Positions 1-15,699 of a DNA stretch of 64,000 nt are shown piece by piece (the first letter of the stretch is position 1; each line of letters opens with the position of its first letter). Under the pieces are notes generated by a model. It was given only the letters and a program-made list of their open reading frames with translations. It was not told the origin of the DNA and made no database searches. Both the position numbers and the translations under genes were made by a program. This DNA is from Fasciola hepatica (Eukaryota; Platyhelminthes; Trematoda; Plagiorchiida; Fasciolidae): the NCBI GenBank assembly GCA_948099385.1, contig CANUEZ040000211.1, positions 898,501-962,500 of the forward strand. The letters are read 5' to 3'.

Positions 1-3000
1 ATGATTGATTATTGACGATAGATTGTTGATTGTTAACCATTGGTTATTGACCATTGATGACTGATCATTGATGATTAATGTTTCATGATTGATGATTGAT
101 TATTGATGATTGATGATTAATGATAAGTGATTGATGATTGATGATTGAATATTGAAGATTGAAAATAGATGATTCATGATTATCGATTGATGTTTGATGA
201 TTGATGATTGAATATTGATGATCGATGATTAGTGATTTATGATCGATGATCTATGGTTGATGATTGATGATTGATGCTTGATGATTGATGATTGATGATT
301 GATGATTGATGATTGGTAATTGATGATTGATGATTGAGAGTTGATGATAGATAATTGATGATTCATTAATATTGATTGATTATTGATGATTGATGATTGA
401 TGATTGATGATTGATGATTAATGATTGATGACTGATTATTGGTGATTGATGATTAATGATTGATGATTGACGATTGATGATTGATGATTGATGATTGATG
501 ATTGATGATTGATGATTGATGATTAGTGATTGATTATTGATGCACGCTGATTGATGATTAATGATTGATGACTGATGATTGATGATTGATGATTGATGAT
601 TGACGATTGATGATTGATGATTTAATTGATGATTGTCGATTGATGATTGATGATTGATGATTAGTGTTTGGTGAATTATTAGTGATGATTGATGATGATG
701 ATTGATGATTGATTATCGGTGATGTAGGATTGATGATTGAAGATTGATGATTTTTGATTGATGTTTGATGTTGTATGATTGGTTATTGATGATTGATGAT
801 TGATGATTGATGATTGGTTATTGATGATTGACTATTGTTAATTGATTATTGATGACTGATGATTGATGATTGCTGATTGATTATTGATGAATGCTGATCG
901 ATTTTTGATGATTGACGATTGATGGTTGATGTTTGATGATTGATGATTGATGATTGATGATTGATGATTGACGATTGATGATTGATGATTGATGATTGAT
1001 GATTGTCGTTTGATGATTGATGATTGATGGTTAGTGTTTGGTGAATAATTAGTGATGATTTGTGATGATGATTGATGATTGAATATCGATGATTGATGAT
1101 TGATTATTGATGATTGATGACTGTTGATTAATGTTTTATGTTGGATGATTGGTTATTGATGATTGATGATTGATGATTGATGATTGGTTATTGGTGATTG
1201 ATGATCGATGATCCATGGTTGAAGATTGATGATTGATGCATGCCTTTTGAAGATTGATGATTGATGATTGATGATTGATTATTTATAATTGATAATTGAT
1301 ATGTGATGCTTGATAATTGATTATTGATGATTGATTATAGATGACTGATGATTGATGGTCGAAAATTGGTAATTGATTATTGGTGATTGATGATTTTTTA
1401 TGAATATTGATGACTGATTATTACTGATTGATGATTGAAATTTGAAGAATGTTGATTTATGATTAATGATTGATGATTGATGATAAGTGACTGATTATCG
1501 ATGATTTATAATTGATGATTGATGCTTGATGATTGATGGTTGATGATTGATGATTGATGATTGATGACTAGTGACTGATTATCGATGATTTATGATTGAT
1601 GATTGATGATTGATGATTGGTGTTTGATGATTGATGATTGATGATTGATGATTGATGCTTGATGTTTGATGATTAATGACTGATGATGGATGATTGCTAA
1701 CTGACGGTTGACGATTGATGATTGATGATTGATGATTGTCGATTGATGATTGATGATTGATAATTAGTTTTTGGTGAATTATAAGTGATGATTGATGATT
1801 GATGATTGATGATTGATTATCGGTGATTGAGGATTGATGATTGACGATTGATGACAGTTGATTGATGTTTGATGTTCGATGATTGGTTATTGATGATTGC
1901 TGATTGATGACTGGTTATTGGTGATTGATTATCGTTGATCTATGATTGATGAATGATGATTGATTCTTGATGATTGCATATTGATGATTGATTATTGATG
2001 ATTGGTTATTGATGATTGAAGATTGAAATTTGAAGATTGATGACTGATGATTCATTACTATTGATTGATTATTGATGATTGATGATTGGTGATTGATGAT
2101 TGACTATTGTTAATTGATTATTGATGACTGATGATTGATGATTGCTGATTGATGATTGATGATTGATGATTGATTATTGATTATTGATGGCTGATGATTG
2201 ATGATTGCTGATTGCTGATTGATGATTGATGATTGATGATTGAATATTTATGATTGATAATTGATGTGTGATGCTTGGTGATTGATTATTGATGATTGGT
2301 TATGGATGACTGATGATTGATGGTCGAAAATTGGTAAATGATTATTGGTGATTGATGATTTATTTATGATTATTGATGACTGATTATTATTGATTGATGA
2401 TTGAAATTTGAAAATTGATGACTTATGATTAATGATTGATGATTGATGATTAGTGACTGATTATCGATGATTTATAAATGATGATTGATGCTCGATGATT
2501 GATGATTGATGATTGATGATTGATGATTGGTAATTGATGATTGATGATTGATGATTGATGATTGATGATTGATGATCAGTGATTGATGATCGATGATCGG
2601 TGATTGGTGATTGATGATTGATGGTTGATGATTGATGATTGATGATTGATAATTGAAAATTGAAGGGTGATAATAAATGATTCATGATTATTGATTTCTA
2701 ATTGATGATTGATGATTGATGATTGATTATTGGTGATTGATTATCGCTGATCTATGATTGATGATTTATGATTGATGCTTGATGATTGATGATTGATTAT
2801 TATTGAGTGATGACTGATGGTTGATTATTGATGACTGATGAGTGATGATTGACGATTGATGATTGATGATTGAAAGTTGAAGATTGATAATTGATGATTC
2901 ATTAATATTGATTGACTATTGATGATTGATGATTGATGATTGATGATTGATGATTAATGATTGATGACTGATGATTGAATTGATGATTGATGATTGATGA

Positions 3001-4640
3001 TTGACGATTGATGATTGATGATTGATGATTGATGATTGATGATTGATGATTGATGATTAGTGATTGATTATCGATGATCGGTGATTGGTGATTGATGATT
3101 GATGATTGATGATTGATGATTGATGGTTGATGCATGATAATTAAAAATTGAAGATTGATAAAAAATGATTCATGATTATTGATTTCTCATTGATGATTGA
3201 TGATTGATTATTGATAATTGGTGATTGATTATCGTTGATCTATGATTGACGATTGATGATTGATGCTTGATGATTGATGATTGATGATTAATTATTGATG
3301 ACTGATTATTGATGATTGATGATTGATGATTGATGATTGACGATTGATAATTGATGATTGATGATTGATGATTGTCGATTGATGATTGATGATTGATGAT
3401 TAGTTTTTGGTGAATAATTAGTGATGATTGATGATGATGATTGATGATTGATGATTGGTGAATGGTGGATTATTATTAATGATGATTGATGATTGATGAT
3501 TATTGATTGATTATCGGTGATTGAAGACTGATGACTGAAGATTGATGATTGTTGATTGATGTTTGATGTTTGAGGATTGGTAATTGATGATTGATGATTG
3601 ATGATTGATGATAGGTGATTGAGGATTGATGATTGAAGATTGATGATTGTTGATTGATGTTTGATGTTTGAGGATTGGTTATTGATGATTGATGATTGAT
3701 GATTGGTGATTGACAATTGATTATTATTTATTGATTATTAATAATTGATTATAAATGATTGATGATTGAGTATTTTTGATTGATGATTGATGATTGATGA
3801 TTGATGATTGATGATTCATGATTGATGATTGATGATTGATGATTGATAATTGATGATTGATGATTGATGATTGATGATTGATTATGGATAAATGAGGATT
3901 GATTATTGATATTTGGTATTGGTTGTTGGTGATTGATGTTTGAATAATGATTATTGATGACTGATGATTGATGACTGGTGATTGATGATGGGTGCGTGAT
4001 GATTGATATTTGATGATTGTTGATTGATGATTGGTGATGGATCATTTATGATTGATTATTGATTATTAATGATTGATGATTGATGATTGATGATTGATAT
4101 TTGATGATTGATGATTGATAATTTATGATTGATTAATGATGATAGGTGGTTGATGATTGATGATTGATGATTGATGGTTGATGATTCATGATTGATGATT
4201 GATTATTGATGATTGATGATTGATGATTGATGATTGATGATTGATGATTGATGATCGATGATTGATGATTGATGTTTGATGATTGATGATTGATGATTGA
4301 TGTTTGATAATCACTGATTGCTGATTGATGATTGGTGATTGATGATTGATTATTGATGTTTGATAATCGCTGATTGCTGATTGATGATTTGTGATTGATG
4401 TTTGATTATTGATGTTTGGTGATTGATGATTGATTACTGATGATTGATGATTGATACTCGATTATCGATGATAGGTGATTGAGGATTGATGACTTATGAT
4501 TGCTGATTGTTGATTGGTGATAGATGTTTGATGATTGATAATTGATGAAAGATGATTGATGATCAGTGATTGTCGATTGTTTATTGTTGATTGATGATTG
4601 ATGATTGATAACTGATTAATGATGATTGATGATTGATTAT
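1..4640. repeat. Left-family satellite, variant-rich leading block
   Basis: Degenerate heptamer sequence with no coding content. It opens in the middle of a landmark module (GATTGTTGATTGTTAACC at 21) that recurs at 6211 and later. The GTGAATAATTAGTG landmark occurs at 671, 1041, 1774 and 3410 with small changes. TGCACGCTGATTG near 541 recurs near 6976, 16940 and 18599. Parts resemble 6.2-9.8 kb with offsets between about 4.2 and 6.4 kb, so the order of modules is conserved but lengths have drifted by insertion or deletion. No higher-order unit of constant length is apparent here. Confidence 0.8.
1239..1252. repeat. Two strongly diverged heptamers
   Basis: CATGCCT and TTTGAAG lie between intact ATTGATG units at 1232-1238 and 1253-1259. 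The seven-base register is kept, so this looks like local divergence rather than an insertion. I saw no second copy in the window. The stretch includes GCATGC, which is rare in this C-poor array. Confidence 0.6.
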
Positions 4641-5250
4641 TGGTGATTGATGGGTGATGATAGATGATTGATGAATGGTGATTGATTGTTGATGATTGAT
4701 AATTGGTAATTGGTTATTGGTGATTGATAATTGATATACGATTTTTGTTGATTGATGGTTGATTCTTGGTGATTGAAAATGGATCATTGATAATTGATTA
4801 TTGATCGTTGTTTATTGATGAGTGATGAATGATAATTTATAATTGACCATTGATCATTGATGAGCGACGATTGATGATTGATGATTGATGAATGATGGTT
4901 GATGGCTGATGATTGATGTTTGATGATTGGTTATTGATTATTGCTGATTGCTGATTGATGGATGACTATCGATGATTGGTTATTGATGATTGTAGATTGA
5001 TGATTGATGAATGACTATCGAATTTTGATGATTGATGTTTGGTGATTGATGATTGATGATTGATGATTGGTTATTGATGATTGATAATTGAAGATTGATG
5101 ATTGGCGATTGATGATTGATCATTGATGACTGAATGTTGATGATTGAAAATTGGTAATTGGTTATTGGTGATTGATGAATGATTTATGATTATAGATGAC
5201 AGATTATTGGTGATTGATGATTGATGATGGATGCGTGATGATTGATGATT
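3700..5250. repeat. Direct repeat, copy 1 of a module recurring at 8.7-10.3 kb and 20.4-21.95 kb
   Basis: The rare string GAGCGACG is found at 4862, 9839 and 21496, giving offsets of 4977 and 11657. Flanking variants such as GGTGATTGATGGGTGATG, GATATACGATTTTTG and ATGGATGCGTGATG accompany it in the same order. Offsets near 5.0 kb (5026 at the 4.0/9.07 kb pair, 4977 at the 4.79/9.76 kb pair) show the copies differ by a few heptamer-scale indels. No gene in this interval. Confidence 0.75.
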
Positions 5251-6000
5251 GTTGATTGTTGATTGATGATTGATGATCGATAATTGATGATTGATGATTG
5301 CTGATTGATGATCGCTGATTGCTGATTGCTGATTGATGTTTGATGATTGATGATTGGTGATTGACGATTGTTCTTGGTTGATTGATGATTACATGATTGA
5401 TGATCGATGAATGGTGATTGATTATTGATTATTGGTGATTGATGGGTGATGATAGATGATTGATGAATGATGATTGATTATTGAAGATTGATAATTGGTA
5501 ATTGTTTATTGGTGATTGATAATTGATATACGATTTTTGGTGATTGATGGTTGATTCTTGGTGATTGAAAATTGATCATTGATAATTGATTATTGATCGT
5601 TGTTTATTGATGAGTGATGAATGATAATTTATAATTGACCATTGATCATTGATGAGCGACGATTGATGATTGATGATTGATGAATGATGGTTGATGGTTG
5701 ATGATTGATGTTTGATGATTGGTTATTGATTATTGCTGATTGCTGATTGATGATTGACTATTGATGATTGGTTATTGATGATTTTAGACTGATGATTGAT
5801 GAATGACTATCGAATTTTGATGATTGATGATTGGTGATTGATGATTGATGATTGATGATTGGTTATTGATGATTGATAATTGAAGATTCATGATTTTCGA
5901 TTGATGATTGATCATTGATGACTGAATATTGATGATTGAAAATTGGTAATTGGTTATTGGTGATTGATGAATGATTTATGATTATAGATGACAGATTATT
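4641..6000. repeat. 792-bp tandem duplication
   Basis: A segment beginning with TGGTGATTGATGGGTGATG at 4641 is repeated starting at 5433, an offset of 792. GAGCGACG at 4862 and 5654 keeps the same offset. The ATGACAGATT string near the end (about 5208 and 5990) has an offset of 782, so the second copy has lost about 10 bases. After that point the copies diverge: the first continues with GATGATGGATGCG, the second with GCTGATTGATGATCGCTG. Confidence 0.8.
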
Positions 6001-9000
6001 GGTGATTGCTGATTGATGATCGCTGATTGCTGATTGCTGATTGATGTTTGATGATTGATGATTGATGATTAATAAATGATGATTGATTATTGATGATTGC
6101 TGATTAATGATTGATGATTAGTGATTGATGATCGATGACCTATGTTTGATGATTGATGATTGATTATTGACGATTGGTGATTGATGATTGATGATTGATT
6201 ATTGACGATAGATTGTTGATTGTTGACCTTTGGTTATTGACCATTGATGATTGGTCATTGATGAATAATGATTCATGATTGATGATTGATTATTGATGAT
6301 TGATGATTAGTGATTGATGATCGATGATCTGTGATTGATGATTGATGATTGATTATTGATGATTGATGATGGATGATTGATGATTGATAATTGAAAATTG
6401 AAGATTGAAAATAGATGATTCGTGATTATCGATTGATGTTTGATGACTGATGATTGACGATAGATGTCCGATGTTTAGTGATTGATGATCGATGATCTAT
6501 GGTTGATGATTGATGATTGATTATTGAAGATTGATGATTGATGATTGATGATTGATGATTGGTAATTGATGATTGATGATTGAAAGTTGATAATTGATAA
6601 TTGATGATTCATTAATATTGATTGATTATTGATGATTGATGATTGATGATTGATGATTAATGCTTGTTGACTGATGATTGATGATTGATGATTGATGATT
6701 GATGATTGACGATTGACGATTGATGATTGATGATTGATGATTGATGATTGAAGATTGATGATTGATGATTAGTGATTGATGATCGATGATCGGTGATTGG
6801 TGATTGATGATTGATGATTGATGATTGATGATTGATGATTGATAATTGAAAATTGAAAATTGATAATAAATGATTCATGATTATTGATTTCTGATTGATG
6901 ATTGATGATTGATGATTGATTATTGGTGATTGATTATCGTTGATCTATGATTGATGATTGATGATTGATTATTGATGCACGCTGATTGATGATTAATGAT
7001 TGATGACTGATGATTGATGATTGATGATTGATGATTGACGATTGATGATTGATGATTGAAAGTTGAAGATTGATAATTGATGATTCATTAATATTGATTG
7101 ACTATTGATGATTGATGATTGATGATTGATGATTGATGATTGATGATTAATGATTGATGATTGATGATTGATGATTGATGATTGATGTTTGGTAATTGAT
7201 GATTGATGATTGAAAGTTGAAGATTGATAATTGATGATTCAATAATACTGATTGATTATTGATGATTGATGATTGATGATTGATGATTAATGATTGATGA
7301 CTGATGATTGATGATTGATGATTGATGATTGATGATTGACGATTGATGATTGATGATTGATGATTGATGATTGATGATTGATTATTGATGATTAGTGATT
7401 GATGGTCGATGATCGGTGACTGGTTATTGATGATTGATGATTGATGATTGATGATTGATGATTGATAATTAGAAATTGAAGATTGATAAAAATTGATTCA
7501 TGATTATTGATTTCTGATTGATGATTGATGATTGATGATTGATTATTGGTGATTGCTTATCGTTGATCTATGATTGATGATTGATGATTGATGATTGGTT
7601 ATTGATGATTGATGATTGATGATTGACGATTGATGGTTGATGATTGATGATTGATGATTGTCGATTGATGATTGATGATTGATGATAAGTATTTGGTGAA
7701 TAATTAGTGATGATTGATGATGATGATTGATGATTGATTATCGGTGATTTAGGATTGATGATTGAAAATTTATGATTGTTGATTGATGTTTGATGTTGGA
7801 TGATTGGTTATTGATGATTGATGATTGATGATTGATGATTGGTTATTGGTGATTCATTATCGTCGATCTATGATTGAATATTGATGATTGATGCTTGATG
7901 AATGAATATTGATTATTGATTATTGATGATTTGTTATTGATGATTGATGATTGACATTTGAATATTGATGACTGATGATTCATTATTATTGTTTGATGAT
8001 TGATGACAGATGATTGGTGATTGATGATTGACTATTGTTAATTGATTATTGATGATTGATGATTGATGATTGATGATTGGTGAATGGTGGATTATAAGTG
8101 GTGATTGATGATTGATGAATAATGACTGATGATATGTGATTGAGGATTGATGATTGAAGATTGATGATTGTTGATTGATGTTTGATGTTTGAGGAATTTT
8201 ATTTGATGATTGATGATTGATGATTGATGATAGGTGATTGTGGATTGATGATTGAAGATTGATGATTGTTGATTGATGTTTGATGTTTGAGGATTGTTTA
8301 TTGATGATTGATGATTGATGATTGGTGATTGACAATTGATTATTATTGATTGATTAATAATGATTGATGATTGATGATTGATGATTGATAATTGATGATT
8401 GATGATTGATGATTGATGATTGATTATTGATGATTGATAATTGGTAATTGGTTATTGGTGATTGATAATTGATATATGATTATTGATGATTGATGTTTGA
8501 TTATTGGTGATTGACAATGAATAATTGATGATTCATTATTCATCGTTGATTATTGATGATAGATGAATGATAATTTATCATTGAACATCGATTATTGATG
8601 AGCGATGATTGATGATTGATGATAGATTATTGATGACTGATGTTTGATGATTGATTATTGATGATTGTTTTTTGATTAATGCTGATTGCTGATTGATCAT
8701 TGGTGATTGATCATTGTATATTGATGATTGTAGAATGATGACTGATGAAAGACTATCGAATTTTGATGATTGGTGATTGATGATTGATGATTGATGATTG
8801 ATGATCGATGATTGATGATTGATGATTGATGATGGATTATTGATGATTGATAATTGATGATTGATGATTGATGATTGATGATTGATGATTGATGATTGAT
8901 GATTGATGATTGATTATTGATGATTGAAAATTGATGATTGATGATTGAATGTTGATGATTGATTACTGATGATTGATGATTGATGACTGATGATTGATGA

Positions 9001-12000
9001 CTGGTGATTGATGATGGATGCGTGATGATTGATATTTGATGATTGTTGATTGATGATTGGTGATCGATCATTGATGTTCGATTATTGATTATTAATGATT
9101 GATGATTGATGATTGATAATTGATGGTGGATGATTGATGATTGATGATTTATGATTGGTTAATGATAATAGGTGGTTGATGATTGATGATTGATGATTGA
9201 TGATTGATGATTCATGATTTATGATTGATTATTGATGATTGATGATTGATGATTGATGATTGGTCATTGATGATTGATGATTGATGATTGATGATTGATG
9301 ATTGATGATTGATGATTGATCGTTGATGTTTGATGATTGATGATTGATGATTGATGTTTGATGATTGATGATTGATGTTTGATGATTGATGATTGATAAT
9401 TGATGTTTGGTAATCGCTGATTGCTGATTGATGATTGGTGACTGATGATTGATTATTGATGTTTGATGATTGCTGATTGATGATTGGTGATTGATGATTG
9501 ATTATTGATGTTTGATGATTGATGATTGATGATTGATGATTGAATATTGATGATTGATGATTGATGATTGATGATTGATTATTGATGACTGATTGTTGAT
9601 GATTGATGATTGATTATTGGTGATTGATGGGTGATGATAGATGATTGATGAATGGTGATTGATTGTTGATGATTGATAATTGGTAATTGGTTATTGGTGA
9701 TTGATAATTGATATACGATTTTTGTTGATTGATGGTTGATTCTTGGTGATTGAAAATTGATCATTGATAATTGATTATTGATCGTTGTTTATTGATGAGT
9801 GATGAATGATAATTTATAATTGACCATTGATCATTGATGAGCGACGATTGATGATTGATGATTGATGAATGATGGTTGATGGTTGATGATTGATGTTTGA
9901 TGATTGGTTATTGATTATTGCTGATTGCAGATTGATGATTGACTATTGATGATTGGTTATTGATGATTGTAGATTGATGACTGATGAATGACTATCGAAT
10001 TTTGATGATTGATATTTGGTGATTGATGATTGATGATTGATGATTGGTTATTGATGATTGATAATTGAAGATTGATGATTGGCGATTGATGATTGATCAT
10101 TGATGACTGAATGTTGATGATTGAAATTTGGTAATTGGTTTTTGGTGATTGATGAATGATTTATGTATATAGATGACAGATTATTGGTGATTGATGATTG
10201 ATGATGGATGCGTGATGATTGATGATTGTTGATTGTTGATTGATGATTGATGATCGATCATTGATGATTGATGATTGCTGATTGATAATCGCTGATTGCT
10301 GATTGCTGATTGATGTTTGATGATTGATGAATGATGAATAAGAAATGATGATTGATTATTGATGATTGCTGATTAATGATTGATGATTAGTGATTGATGA
10401 TCGATGACCTATGTTTGATGATTGATGATTGATTATTGACGATTGGTGATTGATGATTGATGATTGATTATTGACGATAGATTGTTGATTGTTGACCTTT
10501 GGTTATTGACCATTGATGATTGATCATTGATGAATAATGATTCATGATTGATGATTGATTATTGATGATTGATGATTGATGATTAGTGGTTGATGGTTGA
10601 TGATCTGTGATTGATGATTGATGATTGATTTTTGATGATTGATGTTGGGTGATTGATGATTGTTAATTGATAATTGTAGATTGAAAATATATGATTCGTG
10701 ATTATCGATTGATGTTTGATGATTGATGATTGAATATTGATGATCGATGATTAGTGATTGATGATCGATGATCTATGGTTGATGATTTATGATTGATGCT
10801 TGATGATTGATGATTGATGATTGATGATTGATGATTGATGATTGGTAGTTGATGATTGATGATTGAAAGTTGATAATTGATAATTGATGATTCATTAATA
10901 TTGATTGATTATTGATGATTGATGATTGATGATTGATGATTGATGAATAATGATTGATGACTGATGATTGATGATTGATGATTGATGATTGATGATTGAT
11001 GATTGACGATTGATGATTGATGATTGATGATTGATGATTGATGATTGATGATTGAAGATTGATGTTTGATGATTGATGATTGATGGCTGATGATTGATGA
11101 TTGATGATTGATGATTGATGACTGATGATTAAAGATTGATGATTGATGATTGATGATTGATTATTGGTGATTGATTATCGTTGATCTATGATTGATTATT
11201 GATGATTGATGCTTGATGATTGATGATTGATGATTAGTGATTGATGACTGATGATTGATGATTGATGATTGATGTTTGATGGTTGACGATTGATGATTGA
11301 CGTTTGATGATTGATTATTGACGATAGATTGTTGATTGTTGACCTTTGGTTATTGACCATTGATGATTGATCATTGATGATTAATGATTCATGATTGATG
11401 ATTGATTATTGATGACTGATGATTGATGATTAGCTATTGATGGTCGATGATCTGTGATTGATGATTGATGATTGATTATTGATGATTGATGTTGGATGAT
11501 TGATGATTGTTAATTAAAAATTGAAGATTGAAAATAGATGATTCGTGATTATCGATTGATGTTTGATGATTGATGATTGAATATTGATGATCGATGTTTA
11601 GTGATTGATGATCGATGATCTATGGTTGATGATTGATGATTGATGCTTGATGATTGATGATTGATGATTGATGATTGATGATTGGTAGTTGATGATTGAT
11701 GATTGAAAGTTGATAATTGATAATTGATGATTCATTAATATTGATTGTTTATTGATGATTGATGATTGATGATTGATGATTGATGATTGATGATTGATGA
11801 CTGATGATTGATGATTGATGATTGATGATTGATGATTGACGATTGATGATTGATGATTGATGATTGATCATTGATCATTGGTGATTCATGATTGATGATT
11901 GATGATCGATTATTGATGATAGATGATTGATGATTGATGATTGATGATTGATGATTGATGGCTGATGATTGATGATTGATGATTGATGATTGATGATTAA

Positions 12001-12800
12001 TAACTGATGATTAAAGATTGATGATTGATGATTCATGATTGATTATTGGTGATTGATTATCGTTGATCTATGATTGATGATTGATGATTGATGCTTGATG
12101 ATTGATGGTTGATGATTAGTGATTGATGACTGATGATTGATGATTGATGATTGATGTTTGATGATTGACGATTGATGATTGATGATTGAATTGATGATTG
12201 TCGATTGATGATTGATGATTGATGATCTATGATTGATGATTGATTATTGATGACTGATGATTGATGATTAGTGATTGATGGTCGATGATCTGTGATTGAT
12301 GATTGATGATTGATTATTGATGATTGATGTTGGATGATTGATGATTGTTAATTGAAAATTGAAGATTGAAAATAGATGATTCGTGATTATCGATTGATGT
12401 TTGATGATTGATGATTGAATATTGATGATCGATGATTAGTGATTGATGATCGATGATCTATGGTTGATGATTTATGATTGATGCTTGATGATTGATGATT
12501 GATGATTGATGATTGATGAATGGTAGTTGATGATTGATGATTGAAAGTTGATAATTGATAATTGATGATTCATTAATATTGATTGTTTATTGATGATTGA
12601 TGATTGATGATTGATGATTGATGATTGATGATTGATGACTGATGATTGATGATTGATGATTGATGATTGATGATTGACGATTGATGATTGATGATTGATG
12701 ATTGATCATTGATCATTGGTGATTCATGATTGATGATTGATGATCGATTATTGATGATAGATGATTGATGATTGATGATTGATGATTGATGATTGATGGC
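6000..12800. repeat. Large direct repeat, copy 1 (offset about 11.6-11.7 kb)
   Basis: Landmarks in this segment recur in the same order about 11.6-11.7 kb downstream. GATTGTTGATTGTTGACC at 6211, 10480 and 11327 pairs with 17834, 22137 and 23033 (offsets 11623, 11657, 11706). CGTGATTATCGATTG at 6421, 10697 and 12382 pairs with 18044, 22354 and 24081 (offsets 11623, 11657, 11699). GTGAATAAT at 7696 pairs with 19308 (11612). The offset changes in small steps, consistent with heptamer gains and losses after a segmental duplication. Contains only satellite variants. Confidence 0.85.
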
Positions 12801-15280
12801 TGATGATTGATGATTGATGATTGATGATTAATAACTGATGATTAAAGATTGATGATTGATGATTCATGATTGATTATTGGTGATTGATTATCGTTGATCT
12901 ATTATTGATGATTGATGATTGATGCTTGATGATTGATGATTGATGATTAGTGATTGATGACTGATGATTGATGATTGATGATTGATGTTTGATGATTGGC
13001 GATTGATGATTGATGATTGAATTGATGATTGTCGATTGATGATTGATGATTGATGATTAAAGTTTGGTGAATAATTAGTGATGATTGATGATGATGATTG
13101 ATGATTGGTAGTTGATGATTGTTGATTGAAGGTTGATAATTGATAATTGATGATTCACTAATATTGATTGATTATTGATGATTGATGATTGATGATTGAT
13201 GATTGATGAATAATGATTGATGAATAATGATTGATGACTGATGATTGATGATTGATGATTGATGATTGATGATTGACGATTGATGATTGATGATTGATGA
13301 TTGATCATTGATCATTGGTGATTCATGATTGATGATTGATGATCGATTATTGATGATTGATGATTGATGATTGATGATTGATGATTGATGATTGATGATT
13401 GATGATTGATGGCTGATGATTGATGATTGATGATTGATGATTAATAACTGATGATTAAAGATTGATGATTGATGATTCATGATTGATTATTGGTGATTGA
13501 TTATCGTTGATCTATGATTGATGATTGATGATTGATGCTTGATGATTGATGATTGATGATTAGTGATTGATGACTGATGATTGATGATTGATGATTGATG
13601 TTTGATGATTGACGATTGATGATTGATGATTAATTATTGACGATAGATTGTTGATTGTTGACCTTTGGTTATTGACCATTGATGATTGATCATTGATGAT
13701 TAATGATTCATGATTTATGATTGATTATTGATGACTGATGATTGATGATTAGTGATTGATGGTCGATGATCTGTGATTGATGATTGATGATTGATGATTG
13801 ATGATTAGTGATTGATGATTGATGATTGTTAATTGAAAATTGAAGATTGAAAATAGATGATTCGTGATTATCGATTGATGTTTGATGATTGATGATTGAA
13901 TATTGATGATCGATGTTTAGTGATTGATGATCGATGATCTATGGTTGATGAATGATGATTGATGCTTGATGATTGATGATTGATGATTGATGATTGATGA
14001 TTGGTAGTTGATGATTGATGATTGAAAGTTGATATTTGATAATTGATGATTCATTAATATTGATTGTTTATTGATGATTGATGATTGATGATTGATGATT
14101 GATGATTGATGATTGATGACTGATGATTGATGATCGATTATTGATGATAGATGATTGATGATTGATGATTGATGATTGATGATTGATGGCTGATGATTGA
14201 TGATTGATGATTGATGATTGATGATTAATAACTGATGATTAAAGATTGATGATTGATGATTCATGATTGATTATTGGTGATTGATTATCGTTGATCTATG
14301 ATTGATGATTGATGATTGATGCTTGATGATTGATGATTGATGATTAGTGATTGATGACTGATGATTGATGATTGATGATTGATGTTTGATGATTGACGAT
14401 TGATGATTGATGATTGAATTGATGATTGTCGATTGATGATTGATGATTGATGATCTATGATTGATGATTGATTATTGATGACTGATGATTGATGATTAGT
14501 GATTGATGGTCGATGATCTGTGATTGATGATTGATGATTGATTATTGATGATTGATGTTGGATGATTGATGATTGTTAATTGAAAATTGAAGATTGAAAA
14601 TAGATGATTCGTGATAATCGATTGATGTTTGATGATTGATGATTGAATATTGATGATCGATGATTAGTGATTGATGATCGATGATCTACGGTTGATGATT
14701 GATGATTGATGCTTGATGATTGATGATTGATGATTGATGATTGATGATTGGTAGTTGATGATTGATGATTGAAAGTTGATAATTGATAATTGATGATTCA
14801 TTAATATTGATTGTTTATTGATGATTGATGATTGATGATTGATGATTGATGATTGATGATTGATGACTGATGATTGATGATTGATGATTGATGATTGATG
14901 ATTGACGATTGATGATTGATGATTGATGATTGATCATTGATCATTGGTGATTCATGATTGATGATTGATGATCGATTATTGATGATAGATGATTGATGAT
15001 TGATGATTGATGATTGATGATTGATGGCTGATGATTGATGATTGATGATTGATGAGTAATAACTGATGATTAAAGATTGATGATTGATGATTCATGATTG
15101 ATTATTGGTGATTGATTATCGTTGATCTATGATTGATGATTGATGATTGATGCTTGATGATTGATGATTGATGATTAGTGATTGATGACTGATGATTGAT
15201 GATTGATGATTGATGTTTGATGATTGACGATTGATGATTGATGATTGAATTGATGATTGGCGATTGATGATTGATGATTG
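10697..15280. repeat. Higher-order array of 0.6-0.9 kb units
   Basis: The string GATTAAAGATTG recurs at 11127, 12009, 12840, 13453, 14237 and 15068 with spacings 882, 831, 613, 784 and 831. The string CGTGATTATCGATTG (one copy CGTGATAATCG) recurs at 10697, 11544, 12382, 13863 and 14610. The 831-bp spacing appears twice. Shorter spacings reflect units that have lost internal segments or gained the TTGACC landmark. Copies carry the same variants in order (for example GATCATTGATCATTGGTG), so this is a genuine higher-order repeat, not just heptamer similarity. Confidence 0.8.
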
Positions 15281-15699
15281 ATGATTAGTGTTAGGTGAAT
15301 AATTAGTGATGATTGATGATGATGATTGATGATTGATTATCGGTGATTGAGGATTGATGATTGAAGATTTATGATTGTTGATTGATGTTTGATGTTGGAT
15401 GATTGGTTATTGATGATTGATGATTGATGATTGATGATTGGTTATTGGTGATTGATTATCGTTGATCTATGATTGATGATTGATGATTGATGCTTGATGA
15501 TTGAATAATGATTATTGATTGTTGATGATTGGTTTTTGATGATTGATGATTGAAATTTGAAGATTGATGACTGATGATTCATTATTATTATTTGATGATT
15601 GATGACTGATGATTGGTGATTGATGATTGACTATTGTTAACTGATTATTGATGACTGATGATTGATGATTGCCGATTGATGATTGGTGATTGATGATTG

